Assembly: GCA_002914805.1 (NCBI GenBank)
Contig: JXTB01000288.1
Coordinates: 458,299 to 522,298, forward strand
From: Parasponia andersonii
Lineage: Eukaryota; Streptophyta; Magnoliopsida; Rosales; Cannabaceae
Length of the DNA: 64,000 nt
Reading direction: 5' to 3'
The notes under the pieces are model-generated. The model ran no database searches. It saw only the letters and a list, made by a program, of their open reading frames with translations, and was not told the origin of the DNA. The translations under genes were made by a program, and so were the position numbers. Each line of letters begins with the position of its first letter. Position 1 is the first letter of the stretch. This document shows, piece by piece, positions 24,016-36,851 of this stretch.

Positions 24016-24821
24016 AAGTTGGAACCCCACTTAGGGTCTGCCAAGTGGCAAATAACCCCTAAATCTACCACCCCAAATTACCCTAATTCCTAATTCTCCC
24101 TTTCTTCTTCTTCCCTCATGCACGAGATTCTAGTCACAAAACCCTCTTTACCTAGCCAAAGAGTCATGTTGCTAGAGCTCTTCACCGATGGCTCTTCCAG
24201 TGTGACGAGTTGAAAGGTGAGGGAACCAAGTCCTCTCACTGTGATTTAGTCATGTACACTGGCCCCTCGACTTATGAATGCCACAGGCTAGTGAGTTACT
24301 CCCAGCCAATTCCGCCCCTAGGTCGTTGGTCGCTGGAAATCGGTAAAATTAGGTAGGAAATTTGAGATCAGCTAGCTTAAAAATTGGCTTGTTTTACATT
24401 CTAGGAGTTGAGTTTCACCTTAGTTCTAACATGGATAAGCTTTATTGCCACACTAACTAATTCAGCATTACAGATATACTCGTGACTGCAGAATTACTAT
24501 TTAAGATTATGGTAGAAAGTGATCAGTCAAAATGAGCGACCCGAGGTTCAAAATTGCTCCCTTTCTAACTGACAACCGAAGAGTACTCACTCGATACTTT
24601 TATATAGCATAACGAGGTAGGGAAAACATGAAAATTATATTATGTTACATATTATAAAAAAATGTGGAAATTGAATTGTTTTAAACACTACGATGGATTT
24701 TGGATGATATTGAAAATATCGGGATGCTTTGAAATATATTTTGTGTATGATAAAATTGTGGTTTAGAAAAAATACAGTTGTTATGCTGTCTGTTTTTCTA
24801 AAAATCTAATATGTCTAATTC
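24016..24821 (+). repeat. possible chromovirus-type LTR fragment
   Basis: Short C-rich leader-like sequence (GCCAAGTGGCAAATAACCCC near 24040, then TTCTTCTTCTTCCC near 24105) and a GGTAGGAAATTTGAG block near 24350 resemble the layout of the Tekay-type LTRs elsewhere in the window, but similarity is weak. No gene is seen. Confidence 0.35.
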
Positions 24822-26573
24822 TACCGAATCGGAGGGACACCGAATACCTATACCTACCGAGGAGATAGTCAAAAAACAAACCCCACACGAGTTACGTGCT
24901 CTCACCGAAGGCGAGTGTACTAGTCCATCTACTATAACATCGTGATGTCTAAGATGATTCTTATGCATGATCATATGAAATGTGCAATATTTGGAATCTC
25001 AAACAACCACGTTGTGGTTTAATATTCTAGACGTGATCTAATTTTTTAATAAAAATCCATTTTGTACTTAAAAATCCAAAAGTACATTTTCTATGGTTTA
25101 ACCAAATCCCAGGTTTAAAACTTGTATAAAATTATAAGTAAAATATCCAAAGCAGTCCACAATATTTCATAAGTTCACAATTCATTAAAATAATTATTCA
25201 AATAATTTAATTTAATAAATTTAAGAAATTTCATTTTTCAAAATAAATTCCAATTTTAATGAAAAATAATATAAAACAACGAAATTGAATCTCCTACCTT
25301 GAAATAGTAATTATACTAAGCTAATGATACTAAAAAAGTCTTCTGTTGATCAGCTGGTTGCTCAGACTCTCGTTTCTAGATCCCAAAACGTTCACTTGAA
25401 AAAGTGAATTTCCAAACGGAGCCTCAACTTGAGAAACGGAGGTCACCACTGAATTTAGAATACTCAAAAACATTGGATTAGATAAATAGTTTGTCGAAAA
25501 CAAGTTCTGGTGTTGGACTGGCCTGTGCCATATAAAACGGTCCAATTCACGAGCTATTTTCTCGATTTTTGTGCCACTTCAGAAAATAGTGATATTTTAT
25601 ATCAAAATTTATGTCCCAACCTCACTAAGTCCAAATTCAAAGTCAAAACTCAGTTTCGATGTCTCGAGCATTAAATGGGTTCAAAAATCCAAAAATTATA
25701 AAAGTACCACATTCTGAAAATAATTAGAAAAATGCCACATTTTCATATTGATAATTAATGAACTTCCAAACTCCATTTCAACACTTTGAAATGATGAGAA
25801 TTCATATTTCAATCTCCTCTTTCACGTGATAAAATTTTCTTGGGCAAAATAACTCAATTCTGAAATAATTAGAAAAATGCCACAAATTTTAATATTATTA
25901 AATTGCTATAGTAATAAGTTTCTCACTGGAGCCGAGTTAGAGGCCGAAAGTGGTCAAAAATAAAACCTGGCGTCGAGACGAGTTAAACGACGGCGACGGT
26001 GAGTTGATCGGACGTCGAAGGAAGAAACAGCAGACGATTTTCTGGAGCGGTGGCGAAAACTTTGGGAACTCCGAGCTCCGGCGAGAAGCGACGGTTCACA
26101 GCTGCAACTCCTGGTCACGGCGGTGGGCAGGCGCATTAAGCAGCTAGACTATCGGTGAGCTCGTGGGTGAACAGTAATTGAGGTTGGGTTTCTCGTTTTT
26201 GGCTGGAGACCTTTGGGATAAAAGAAGAAAAATTTGGGGGATTAATAAGTAATTTCTGAAACTGTAGATAGTGGGACACGTGTCAATCTCTGGTTTGACC
26301 GAAAAATCTTCTTGAAATTCCACATTGGCCACGAATTTTAAAAAAATTCTTTCACTTTAGTTCTTCCTTAATTATATTTTTGTTCCCAATTTGTAATTCT
26401 TTTTTCACTTTTGCTCTAAATGTATCTAAATTTTATTTTGTCTAGGTTCATTAATAATAATTTAATTTAAAATATTTTCAGATTTTTATTTAATTAATCC
26501 AAAAATATAAAATTACCAAAATACCCTTGAATCAAAATTACTTATTTAACCTTAAAAATTTTAGGATTTTACA
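24822..26573 (-). mobile_element. truncated chromovirus (Tekay-type) LTR, minus orientation
   Basis: Read on minus it starts TGTAAAATCCTAAAATTTTT at 26573 and tracks the LTR at 60746-62880 closely. The chance ORF at 25330-25545 minus reads GNSLFQVNVLG where its counterpart at 61348-61548 reads GNSLFKVNVLG. The blocks GACACGTGTC (near 26275) and GATCATGCAT (near 24968, plus ATGCATGATC) also correspond. Similarity stops near 24822, so about the last 0.8 kb of the LTR is missing. Confidence 0.8.
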
Positions 26574-27242
26574 ATATAATATTAAGACAATAATCGATAA
26601 TTATCTCCTCTTATAAGCTAGCCAACCGCCTTTTATAGAGACTAGGCCAATTTTTGTGATCAACTATCCGTAGCAGTGGTTAAAACCTACACAATAATAT
26701 CATGTCACCAGGGTTCAGAATTAAAGGCAAAATTAAAAAAAAAATGATAAAAAACCCTTACAAAACGAAAAAGAAGGATCAAATCTTTCCTATTTTGTCT
26801 CTTATAAGTAGATGAAGGGTGGATGTAGGTGGGCTATTCATGACCCTATATATCTTTTACTACAAAACAGCTTAAATATCACAAGTTTAGCTTTATTGGG
26901 ATAAGGCTCCTTACTCATATATGTGAAAAATTACAAGTCCGCACTTTTTATTTTGTCCCCAGACAAACTAGCAGCAATTAATATCATGAGGTATACACTA
27001 ACAAAAGTCAAGAGTACCAAAAAATTATTTGAAATATCATTCCAAATCTATGAGGTGAGGCTTTCAGCAAGCATGTTTGGAATCACTACTCAAAAAATTA
27101 AAACTGTACAGAAAATGAAACTTTCTTATCATTTGGTCGACATATATATCTTCCATTCACCCCCCAAAATAAAAACAAAAATAAAAGGCAAAGAAGAACA
27201 AGAAGAAGAGAAATTTTCTGTCTGACAATCTTTTGATGAGTT
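26574..27242. other. AT-rich intergenic sequence, probably including the 3' flank of the DUF3511 gene
   Basis: No coding or repeat feature recognised. Confidence 0.6.
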
Positions 27243-27518
27243 CTAGTCATCATAGTAGGTGTCCACAATCTTGCTCTTGATCCATTTGAAGCTATTGCGC
27301 AAGGAAGACTTGAGCTTACCTTCCATTGCATACATGTTGTAGGCAGCAACCCTCTTCCTCCTCTTCATCTCTGGGTTACCGGACGAAGCGAATTCATCGT
27401 CGGCCGCCTGGCTGCTTGGACCGTTGAAGCTGTAGGACTTGGACCGGTCCTCGAACCCGAACCGGCCATCTCCATAAAGGCTGGAGTAGTGGCCTGGAAT
27501 TGATTTGCTCCTCTCCAT
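27243..27518 (-). CDS. DUF3511 domain protein, 91 aa, intact
   Basis: A single uninterrupted exon from ATG at 27518 to a stop at 27243. The N-terminal half is polar with repeated YGDGRFGFEDRSKSYSF-type sequence. The C-terminal 40 residues (about 51-89) form the conserved plant DUF3511 core: basic MKRRKRVAAYNMY, then EGKLKSSLRNSFKWIKSKI. Small basic proteins of this kind are widespread in land plants and have no established function. The start is chosen at MERSKS because the upstream in-frame codons lack family character. Base composition is higher in GC than its surroundings, as expected for a real exon. Two MITEs lie a few hundred bases upstream and could affect its promoter (inference). Confidence 0.85.
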   Translation of the reverse strand: MERSKSIPGHYSSLYGDGRFGFEDRSKSYSFNGPSSQAADDEFASSGNPEMKRRKRVAAYNMYAMEGKLKSSLRNSFKWIKSKIVDTYYDD

Positions 27519-27851
27519 GGTTTCCAATGACCACACCTTGTAAAGATATAAGAGAAGCATATAATAGCTAGATGGACACTTGTACATGGGACAACGTGCA
27601 AAACATTAGTAGATATGTATATGTATAGTGGAGTCTGCATGGGCCACTAGGGGTTTGGTTTTGATGAGTAAAAAATTGAATTATCATGATTTTGTGCTCA
27701 GTGATTGGATAACAATGTGTTTGCATTTGGGAAATTTTTTGTGGCAGACATAATTTCTTGGCTAGGTCAATTGTTTTGAGTAGTTTAGTGGCACAGGTTC
27801 ATTGTCAAAGCATGTATGTATGTATGTATGCGCGTGTGTGTATATATATAT
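27519..27851. other. DUF3511 upstream region
   Basis: A likely promoter region without a clear diagnostic site. A (TATG)n/(TG)n/(TA)n microsatellite at about 27810-27850 leads into the first MITE. Confidence 0.5.
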
Positions 27852-28080
27852 GGTTGCTAATCTAATAGGTATTTTTTTTTTGTTATTTATGGGTAGATAT
27901 TTTTTTTTTAGCCGTTGGATCACCATTAGATAGTAATCCAATGGCTATAATGAAGTGCATGAAAAGACGTACATCATTAATGCTCTTTTTCTCTCTTATT
28001 TTTTACAATAAAAAAATATGCATGCTAAATTTTCATTGGCCAAATTGATACCTAGTAAAAAAAAAAAATACCTATTGGAT
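27852..28080 (-). mobile_element. MITE copy 3
   Basis: The reverse-oriented copy: GGTTGCTAATCTAATAGGTA at the left and AAAATACCTATTGGAT at the right, with the family core between. It is flanked by (TA)n on both sides and forms an inverted pair with copy 4. Confidence 0.85.
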
Positions 28081-28091
28081 ATATATATATA

Positions 28092-28315
28092 TAGGTATTT
28101 TTTTTTTTACCTATGCATAGGTATCAATTTAACCAATGAAAATTTAGCATGCACATTTTTTTATTGTAAAAAGTAAGAGAGAGAAAGAGCATTAATGATG
28201 TATGTCTTTTTATGCACTTCATTATAGCCATTAGATCACTATTAGATGGTGATCCAACGGCTAAAAAAAAATACCTACCCATAGAAAAAAAAAAATACCT
28301 ATTGGATTGGCAACC
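28092..28315 (+). mobile_element. MITE copy 4
   Basis: A full-length-like copy: AGGTATTTT start, CTATGCATAGGTATCAATTT, core AGAGCATTAATGATG, the GATCACTATTAGATGGTGATC palindrome region, and end TTGGATTGGCAACC, then (TA)n. Confidence 0.85.
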
Positions 28316-30382
28316 TATATATATATATATATATATACGAGATACCATATACATGCAGCAAATAGATTATCTTCAGTAAGTAGGAAAATTTTTCTCACTC
28401 CACCACAGTACTAAACGGTTATTGATTTGATGTAACATTGTCTGGCCGAGTCAATAATTCAGTAAGAAAAGGGCTAAGTATGCCAACAATAACATATAAC
28501 ACAACTGTGTAGTCTGTTTTAGTCCGTTATCATTTGGTTTATATAGATTACGTAAGAATGTGTTGTCGTAAATAGGTTCTACAAGCATAAGATCATAAGC
28601 AATTGGTTTAAATCTAATCATGTCTCGATGTGATGTTGCTAAATAGCAATACTGAATTTTTCTCGAAATATTAAAAAAAAAAAAGAAAGAAAGAAAGAAA
28701 GAAGAAGGCAATATTGATTCCAAAAATACCAAAATTCTATACAGAATATCCATCTGGTGGGGTTAAATCCTTAAGCAATGCACGTCTTTTCAAGGAAAAA
28801 ATAACGTCAAATATTCTCATTTAATTTTGAATTTTTTTCTAAGAGTATAAAGAAATGAATAATGCGACATTTTTCTCAAATTTTTATTTATATTTTTTTT
28901 TTGAAAGAGGAGAGTGGTGTTTGTGAAAGAATTTAGTCATTAATCTAAAAACGTGATAATCCTAATGGTATTCATACAAACATGATGCTTTTTTTTTTAA
29001 TCCTATTTTCAGTGCTTGAATTGCGTTTTTAACTTAGTATGAACAATCCCAATATAAAACTACTATGGATCAAAATTAAAACAAAAGAATATAATTCGGA
29101 ATAGTAGAATGTGACACTACAAGTTTATTATCCAAAACTAAAACTAAAACATCATTCAGACGCCAAATTTAAGACATTTCAAAAGTTTAGGATCAAAATA
29201 GAATTTAAATCAAACAAGATTAATCTTTCTTTAATTTTTTTTTTTTTTTTGAAGTCTTATTCCTTAGTGGGGAGTTTGGTGATGACATCATAGCTGCAAT
29301 TTGTACAAGGCCTGGCTCATGCTGAAGAATCATTCGAGCACCTAAGATGGTGGCAATAGCTGTTCAATAAGATATTCCACCACTGATATTCTACTAAGAT
29401 TCCAAATAATGGTGGGGGCCCAACAAAATGCCCACCACAATAAGTTCCATCAAAGTGATAATGTCTGGAAAACCCATTAAAGAACATACTAATTCATTGT
29501 GGGTAGGAGCGGGCACCACGGAAATCGGCCTAATCACACCACGTCAATGTACGAGTTTTTTTAAGTTGTACTGTTGTGCAATACAATGTAGTTTCCAAAA
29601 TCCCAAACTACGCAGTACAATTTGTTGTTTAGACGAGAATTTTATATAGTTCATATTGAACTGGATAGCTACGTACTTTGTTTAATTTTTTTTAAGTATA
29701 TTTTGTACATTTTATTTAAATGTACATTATAAAGAAGATGACGCTATACTGCCTTAACATGTGCATCATATACTTGCCAGGTTACTCGGTCAGTAATTTA
29801 CCAAAATAACCTAGCAGTTTAGCAGATAACGCTAGTACTCTTATTGATGTAGACTTTATTAGTGACCCAAAATATCCTAGTAGGTGACTGTCATAGAATG
29901 TTTACCCTTGGGACTTTCAGGTGACTAATAGGTATCTTAATAGGTGATTGTACCTGTATTAGATAAAGAAGAGAAAAATGTCGATTGCAGTAAAAGAAAT
30001 CGCAAAATTTAAAGAACTTCATCAAAACACTCCTGTTAGTTTTGCTTGTTCTTGAACTCAGTCAACCTGCTTCTCACACGTCACCAAAATATCTCATTAT
30101 CTACAAATTCATAGTACAGAGAGTGATGTGTTGTCCTTTTCGGTGGCCAAATTAACGGACATGGACAAAGTAAAAGAGCCAAGGGGTATAAGACTATAAG
30201 TAGTGAATGCAGATTTAGCCTAGTGGTGTTGAGAAGATCCACGCTCTAAATTCTACTTAAAAAGAAAGATAATAGTAATTCACAGAATAGCAGAAGTTGA
30301 ACAAGATAAAATATAAAAACCTGATCTGGACTGTTATAACTATTTGAGTGTTCGTCTTCGATTACAATGGAGAATGAACATT
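28316..30382. other. intergenic sequence between the MITE pair and EME1
   Basis: AT-rich, with an (AAGA)n run near 28678-28705. A short stretch at 29270-29460 looks weakly coding on minus but is not recognised. No other feature is supported. Confidence 0.5.
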
Positions 30383-33300
30383 TTAAGATGATTGTCGTCC
30401 AAAAAAGTCAGCACCATTCTCTACATCATCAGTTTTGATAGATGCATTTTGTGCCATAAGAATTCTGTACACTCTCTTTGAACAAACCTCTCCTAATCTT
30501 CTATCATCACCAATTAACCCTTCTATTGTCAAGTCCTTGAGCAGAAATTCCTTTTCATGCACCTGTCATGTTAATATAAGAACCGGAGGCGATTATTTTA
30601 GCAGTTATAGTTAATAATTCAAACTCAAACAAACAGGCACTCCAAATACTCGTAACATTCGCTCAATTCTTGTTTGATTGAGAGTAGTAATATACAAATG
30701 GCAGAATTTAATGACGTTTTAAATCAACCAAACACTGAAAGCTTTCGAAACCAAGTACTTTTTCATCCCCTCATTTGTGCTCGACCTTAGTCATAGTTTG
30801 CAATAGTAGTTGTTCCTATTTCTTTCTTTTTTGTTTTTGGACAGTTATTGGAATCTTATAACCCATACAAGGCTATTTATTGGCAAGGATAAATCTTTTA
30901 AAACTTTTCACTTTTTTAAGCAAATAAATGATAAAGAAAAGTTAATACTCAAACAAACCAAGAGCGCATGTTATGTCACGGTGCCAGAGGAAAGTCTCAT
31001 TTGCTATCACTTACAGATTTACTTCGGTCCATGTAAACACTCAGAAGAGATTTCATGGTGGGGTACTTTTTCCATATAGCAATAGCAAACCGTGGCTGTA
31101 CCTTTGGGATAGCTACCAAAGCTTTTAACCTGGATGCAAAATTGTTAGGTTAAAAATAAAAAAGTAATGTCACAGAATTCAAGTTAAAAAAGGACGAATG
31201 GAAACAATACAATCATAGAACCATAAAGTACCAAATACCAAATTGTGCCTTCTTATGAAACTGTCAGGATGGTGAAAAGTTGGATAAAAGTTGGATAAAG
31301 TACCAAATACCAAATTATGCCTTCTTGACCTCTCATCTTATATTCAATGAATGTAAACATAGCAAAAGAATTTAGGTAAATTGATATTTTCATAAATATA
31401 ATTTTTTTAAAATAGCATAAATGTCTGTGTTGTAGATTCATTTTGTCAAGAATTAATATATAAATCTAAACCAAGAGTCCAAAAGAAAAAAAAGCAGACA
31501 TCCTAGCATCCCGGCTGTAAGAAAATATAACAAGCGCACAAAGAAAAAGAAAAAATTGAAAGCAAGCTGCAAGGAAAAAGTAATTAATACTACATGCATC
31601 GGATTAAAAAAATATGAAACACATTTACAAATAAACATCAACTACCTAAGAATTTTATCATACTCACCACAAGTTCTTTTGTATTAAATTCTTCTCAGTG
31701 GAGTCCCTGGGGATAAGGGAACCATTAGCATTTACAGACAGTCGAGTTAACTTCTTTCTGCAATTTAATAGTATAAAAGAAAGTTAGATTCAGAAAAGTG
31801 CTCATCTCCAATGGTAAGCAGAGCAGAGAGAGACAGATTACATTGATGCTTACAATTGCAGTGATTTTGTAAAGTCACGGTAAAAAAGTACAGATTTTGG
31901 AAGTCACTAAACTTTAGTTTAAGTAGGGAAAATCAAACATTGAACGAAGAACTTTTGCGTGATATTAGGTTGCAAAAGAATACGCATTGTCATTAGCACA
32001 TCATAAGGTTTCCAACACATTACAAGTACTTGGCCTTATTAGAAAGAGAGTACTAAAGCACCTAAATTGGCAAGAGGCTAGACTGCATGTCAAACCAACA
32101 ACATGTTCAGCTAGTTCAGCCTCATCTACACACTGTCGTGAATGCACTTTAACAAAGTGAGTGGTTAACTTTGCAAGAACCTGAAAGAAACACATATACA
32201 TCAACTACCTAAGAAACATGAATAAGTAGCTAGAAATCAAACGATCAGAAGCATTTTTATTTGTCATTCACCTCCTCAACAGGTGGACGCCTCCAACCAT
32301 TATGATTTACTGGATTCTTGTACTGTTCTTGCTCCCTGGGACAGTATGAAGACCAGTGTATTCACAAGGTCATAAAAAATCTTCAGCCTCAAATACAAAT
32401 TCTTGTACATTTCAGCTTCGACATAATAAGTTTGTGAACTCACCTCTTATTGATAAATGACATTAACCTATTTGTCAAGTAACACACTGTATGAGATGGA
32501 TAACGACTTTGAACCCCAGAAACATGGTCCAAAAAAGATTCACTTGCAACAAGATTGCAAAATTCTTCGGCCTCATAAACAAGCAACACATATCGAATCT
32601 CTATTCCTTCCGGAGAAAGCTGTAATAATTTAGTGTATGTGAAAGAAAAACAATCATCAGATCTCAGCTTTAACAACTAGGGAGAAACAATATATTTATA
32701 TTTTAGTTCAGAATAAGGCAGCAACTTGCAATGGAACCAGTAAAAATCAAGTCAATTGCTCTCTGGTAATGTCCTGCTTAAAAATTCTTAACTTTTTAAA
32801 TTGTTTAATTTGTAAGCACCGTTTTTCCTTTTTTCTTTCTTCCTTCTCACGAGAGAGGTGGGACCAGGGAGGAAGGGAAAAAATAATCTCCAACAATTTA
32901 AAATAATTTAGCCCAAATATATATAAAAAAAAAATGCTACAGGGCACCATTGATCCTAAGTACTAATTGACATGTGGACTCATGCTTCTAATGGTGTGTG
33001 GTGCTTACTCAAAATTTTTACAATGTCACATGGAAAACTCCTCTGTCCCATCCACCNGGTTAAATTTTGTTAATAAGTAGATACTATTGCATCTAAAGCA
33101 CATAAACTTAGAAGATAAAATCACGGAAACTAAACAAAACCTGATTATTGTTGCAAAGTTACCTGCAATACTCTACAAGGAAACTAAGTTGCAGAACCAG
33201 TTTTAGTACTCAACAAATATAAGAAGATGCACTGCATAATTTATAGCTATCACAGAAATTTGCAATGAACCAACGAAAAGACATCTATGACACCGACGGA

Positions 33301-36300
33301 CCAAACTATGTGTCTTGCTAAGCTTTAGAGACAATCCAAGAAGATGCAAGTCATCTATCCACAACTTGTGGCTTCATATTGTAGATAGCAGATTAAATTG
33401 ACCAGATATTAAAACCTACTCAAAAGCAAAGCCATTGATGTTTAACCAGGGTGAAAGGAGTCAATGATGCAGATCATGGTAACACCAAAGCATGTACAAC
33501 CCAAAAAGCTGCACTGTAATAATGATCATAACTTCCAAAAGTGATCTATGTAACCGGTAACCACATAATCTAGGTCACAGTGACCATAACACTCTTAAAT
33601 TTGCTTGTTCTTATTCTGTTTTATATAATAAAAAATGTCCTCGCAAAATAAAAAATAAAAAACGAAGACAAAACTAAACTATTTTTATAATGAATAGGAT
33701 CATCACACTAATATTCAATCACGAAAATTAAGCAGAGTTTTCAATAACTATTCAATCCAGTAAAGATTATTAGTTTACTAGAGTACATCAGGTGCTGCCA
33801 ATAATTACAAACAACTAGCAACTCAAATGCTTTATAATGTATATTGGACTAACAAAATTTGGACCTAAACTTTACTAGGCAAATGCAACTTATCTTCAGC
33901 AGTCAGAACAGTTAATTACCTCAGGTATGTGTTCTGGAAATTTCATAGTCCACAGAATTGATCTTCCAATTGGATTTGACATTATTCGATACTTAAGCCC
34001 CTTTTCTGCAAACCTCGTTAACAGACTACCTAAAGTAAATTGTAAAATATTCCTCATCAAATGAAGGGATCCAAAGAATAAAGATATTCTAATATGCATA
34101 ATGGACATGTGAAGAAGAAAACAGAAAATTGAGAAATACCACACCTCCAACTGATCCAGTTTCAATTACTTTTGCATCAATTTCTGCCACTATGGATTTT
34201 AGGGCAAACTTCCCATTTTCCCATTTTTTCCTTTCTTTCTCTATTTTTTTCAACTCTGCAGCTTCAGCTTTGAGAGCTTCTTTTTCAAGTTTCTCTTGCT
34301 GTATTATTATATTAAATATCAAATAGCATAAATTTCAAAAAAAAAAAATCAAATAGCTTATAATTGATTAAAATATTATATGCACAATAAAAATTAGATC
34401 ACAGGAAGACTTACAAGCTTCTTCAATTTTTTCTCCTCTCTTAAGCGATTCTTTTCCTCTTCTGCCATCTTTTTTCGCCTCATTACTTCACTTGTACTAT
34501 TTTTCTTCTCATTATTATCTTTTATTCTTCTCTTCTGTACAATGTTCTCCATCTGATCGATGCTAACATTTTCTTTTCCAGCACTATCACTTTCCTGTCA
34601 AATGTCATCACACTGATTACTACTTTTATGTCGTAAGAGACCACATTCATTGAAATGAGAATATAGAGAAGGATATACTCACTGATGTTACAAAGTTCTA
34701 AATATTGCAGAAACTGCATCTTAAACACACAGAAACAATATAATTTAAAGTCTATACCTTACAAACAACTTGATTTTCCTAACTGTTGTAAATTAGTGTC
34801 ACCATTGAGCTATGAAGTACAACCACCACCAAGAAGAATTGAATAACCACACTAGTTTCACGAAGCAACTATTGCTACCATTAAATGTCAAAGTGAAACT
34901 AGCATCACATCGAGAATGAACCTCGACTATAATTGACAATCCCATAAATACAAAGAGGATAATTATTAACAACATTATATGTATATTTGATCATTCTTTC
35001 ATCTTTGACCAAATTTAAAAGCATATAGTCCAAACTTCTAGAGTCCAATTATTCTTCCCTCCAAACCACCAAACTCACAACTCTCGATTCCATAGAGCCT
35101 TTCTGCAAGAAGGTTGCCACATAATGCTGTATAGTTTACATCATTGCCACGAATGCCTACCCCACTTCCTCAACCCCCAATTGAAAGAAAAGGAACATTG
35201 CAATTTGCAATTTGCAAGTCCCAATTTTGTAATTGAATGTTAATGCAAACTTCATTTCTGGCAAATCAATTGTATACTTTTGTAGATCACAGATGAAATC
35301 AGAACTTCTGGCCCTTAATTTGTGAAAGACTTTGTTGGTGTCGAAACAGATAAAAAATAGAAGAACTATGCAACAAAGAAAAAAGAGGATTATCATCAAG
35401 AACCAAGATGAAAATACCTGAGGAATATCATCCTGCAACGGAGTTGGACAGAAAAATCTTTCTTCAAAAATATGAGTTTTATCAGCATGGCCTGACAAAC
35501 ATGTTACATAAACACTCTGTCCCACAACAAATTAAGAAACAGGGAAAAAGAAATCCTAATTGTGGAGACATTTTCAACAATGTAACCTGAGAAATACAAG
35601 AAACACATAATCTTAAACCAATACTGATAAAGCATGAACTTACCAGACACATTACATGTTGATGAGATAAATCTAGAACTCCAATCAAAATCATTCACAG
35701 AATCAAAACCAGAATCCATATTGTCATCTTCCTTCCAATTTTCCCTTTTATAACCACCTTCAGACTCATTATCAGACTCCAAACATATTAATCGGTTAAT
35801 GCCTGCATCTAGAAACACCAAGACCAATGAAATCCCAATCAATAAAAAGCTACAGAAATGCCAACATTTCTTCTCGAAGACACATATAACTATTTTTTTT
35901 TTATAGGGACATAACCAGAAGTCTTATTTCAACAAAATAAAGTTAAGGGAAAAGATAACATGATGAGTAGTCTACTTATCATAGTCCCACTCCCACAACC
36001 AACAAAGATCTCATTAAGATGCGAAAGCCGCAAAAGGAACAAACTAAATAAAAGCATTGATAGGCGTAAAATGAGAAAGATTTTAACCCAACAATATAGA
36101 CATTAGAGCTTAAAAATAAAAAAAAAAAGTTGAATTGGACCGAAGGTCTGCCAAATAATGATTAATCGATATCAAATTCAGTGAAAAAGCGTACCAGAGA
36201 ACTTGTACTCCAAATTGGAGACCATAGTCTGGGGATCAGACGAGGCTCTAGAACATTTGACGATTGCAACATCGGACATTGGTGTGTCAAGTACAACTGA

Positions 36301-36851
36301 GAAGTTCACTACATAACTATCCATCAAAGTGGCATTTCAACAAACATAAAAGCTACACCAAAATTAAGTATTAAAGCTTTACCATAAAACTTGTTCTCCG
36401 AATCCGAAACCTTAGCCTGGGGATCAGACGAGGTTTTAGAAGAGCACTTGACGATTGTGGTGTTGGACATCGGCGTCTCGGGGACGACTGTGAAATCTGC
36501 ATAACAATCCATCAAAGAGGCATATCCACAGACACAAAAACTTCCATCAAAATTCAGTACCAAATCTTTACCAGCCAACTCGTGCTCCGAATTTGAAACC
36601 CTAGTCCGGGAATCAAATGAGGTTCTAGAAGAGCCTTTGACGATTGCGATGTCAGAGATCGGAGTCTCGGGGACGAATATAGGGCCCCGCTTCTTTGGGG
36701 TCCGGTCATCGTCGAGGACGACGACCGTAGGGATTGGGTTCGGGTCTGAGTCTGATTCGGTCCGGCGTTTCTTGGATTGGATTGGGTGGGAAGGAGTCGA
36801 AAGCGTATCCTGGTCTTCCTCGTCGGAGAGGATGATTGGCTGAGACATCAT
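30383..36851 (-). CDS. EME1: EME1/MMS4-type subunit of the MUS81 structure-specific endonuclease, 14 exons, 644 aa
   Basis: Exons on minus: 36851-36572, 36496-36383, 36308-36195, 35808-35644, 35491-35418, 34594-34415, 34298-34145, 34029-33920, 32619-32444, 32335-32272, 32180-32062, 31757-31668, 31129-31015, 30562-30383. All junctions are GT-AG, phases agree, and the reading ends at TAA 30383-30385. EME1 is the non-catalytic partner of MUS81, cutting branched DNA in recombination and replication repair in the nucleus. Residues 1-170 are acidic and disordered with three VPETP-like repeats; about 255-350 is a Lys/Glu-rich helix (MRRKKMAEEEKNRLREEKK); the ERCC4-like region starts near 358 (LLTRFAEKGLKYRIMSNP) and includes HSRQCVDEAELAEHVVGL near 491; the C-terminus has LWLKALVAIPKVQPRFAIAI near 546, the helix-hairpin-helix part. 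No stop or frameshift occurs, so it looks functional. An N at 33057 lies in intron 8. Confidence 0.92.
36195..36680 (-). repeat. tandem triplication of an exon+intron unit in EME1
   Basis: Three units of about 190 bp. Each has an exon part with a VPETP(I/M)S-type segment followed by IVK and a Ser-rich tail, ending ...(G)|GTAAAG or GTACGC. Introns 1 (36497-36571) and 2 (36309-36382) are near copies (both start GTAAAG, both contain CTTTGATGGAT, both end TTATG(C/T)AG), and the start of intron 3 keeps the ACTGAATTT motif. Confidence 0.85.

Noticed and set aside
25330-25545. 71-codon open frame on minus
   Set aside because: It corresponds to the 61348-61548 frame in another LTR copy; both are chance frames inside chromovirus LTRs.
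29270-29460. Coding-looking stretch on minus (ATILGARMILQHEPGLVQIA)
   Set aside because: It is short, has an in-frame stop upstream, shows no splice-consistent continuation and matches no family I know.
30200-30290. A-box-like TAGCCTAGTGGT suggesting a second SINE
   Set aside because: No B-box at tRNA spacing, no clear tail and no flanking duplication.
36324-36851. EME1 exon 1 as a single 175-aa protein
   Set aside because: The single-exon reading runs through intron 1 and ends inside intron 2; splice sites in consistent phase and downstream EME1 homology support the 14-exon model.
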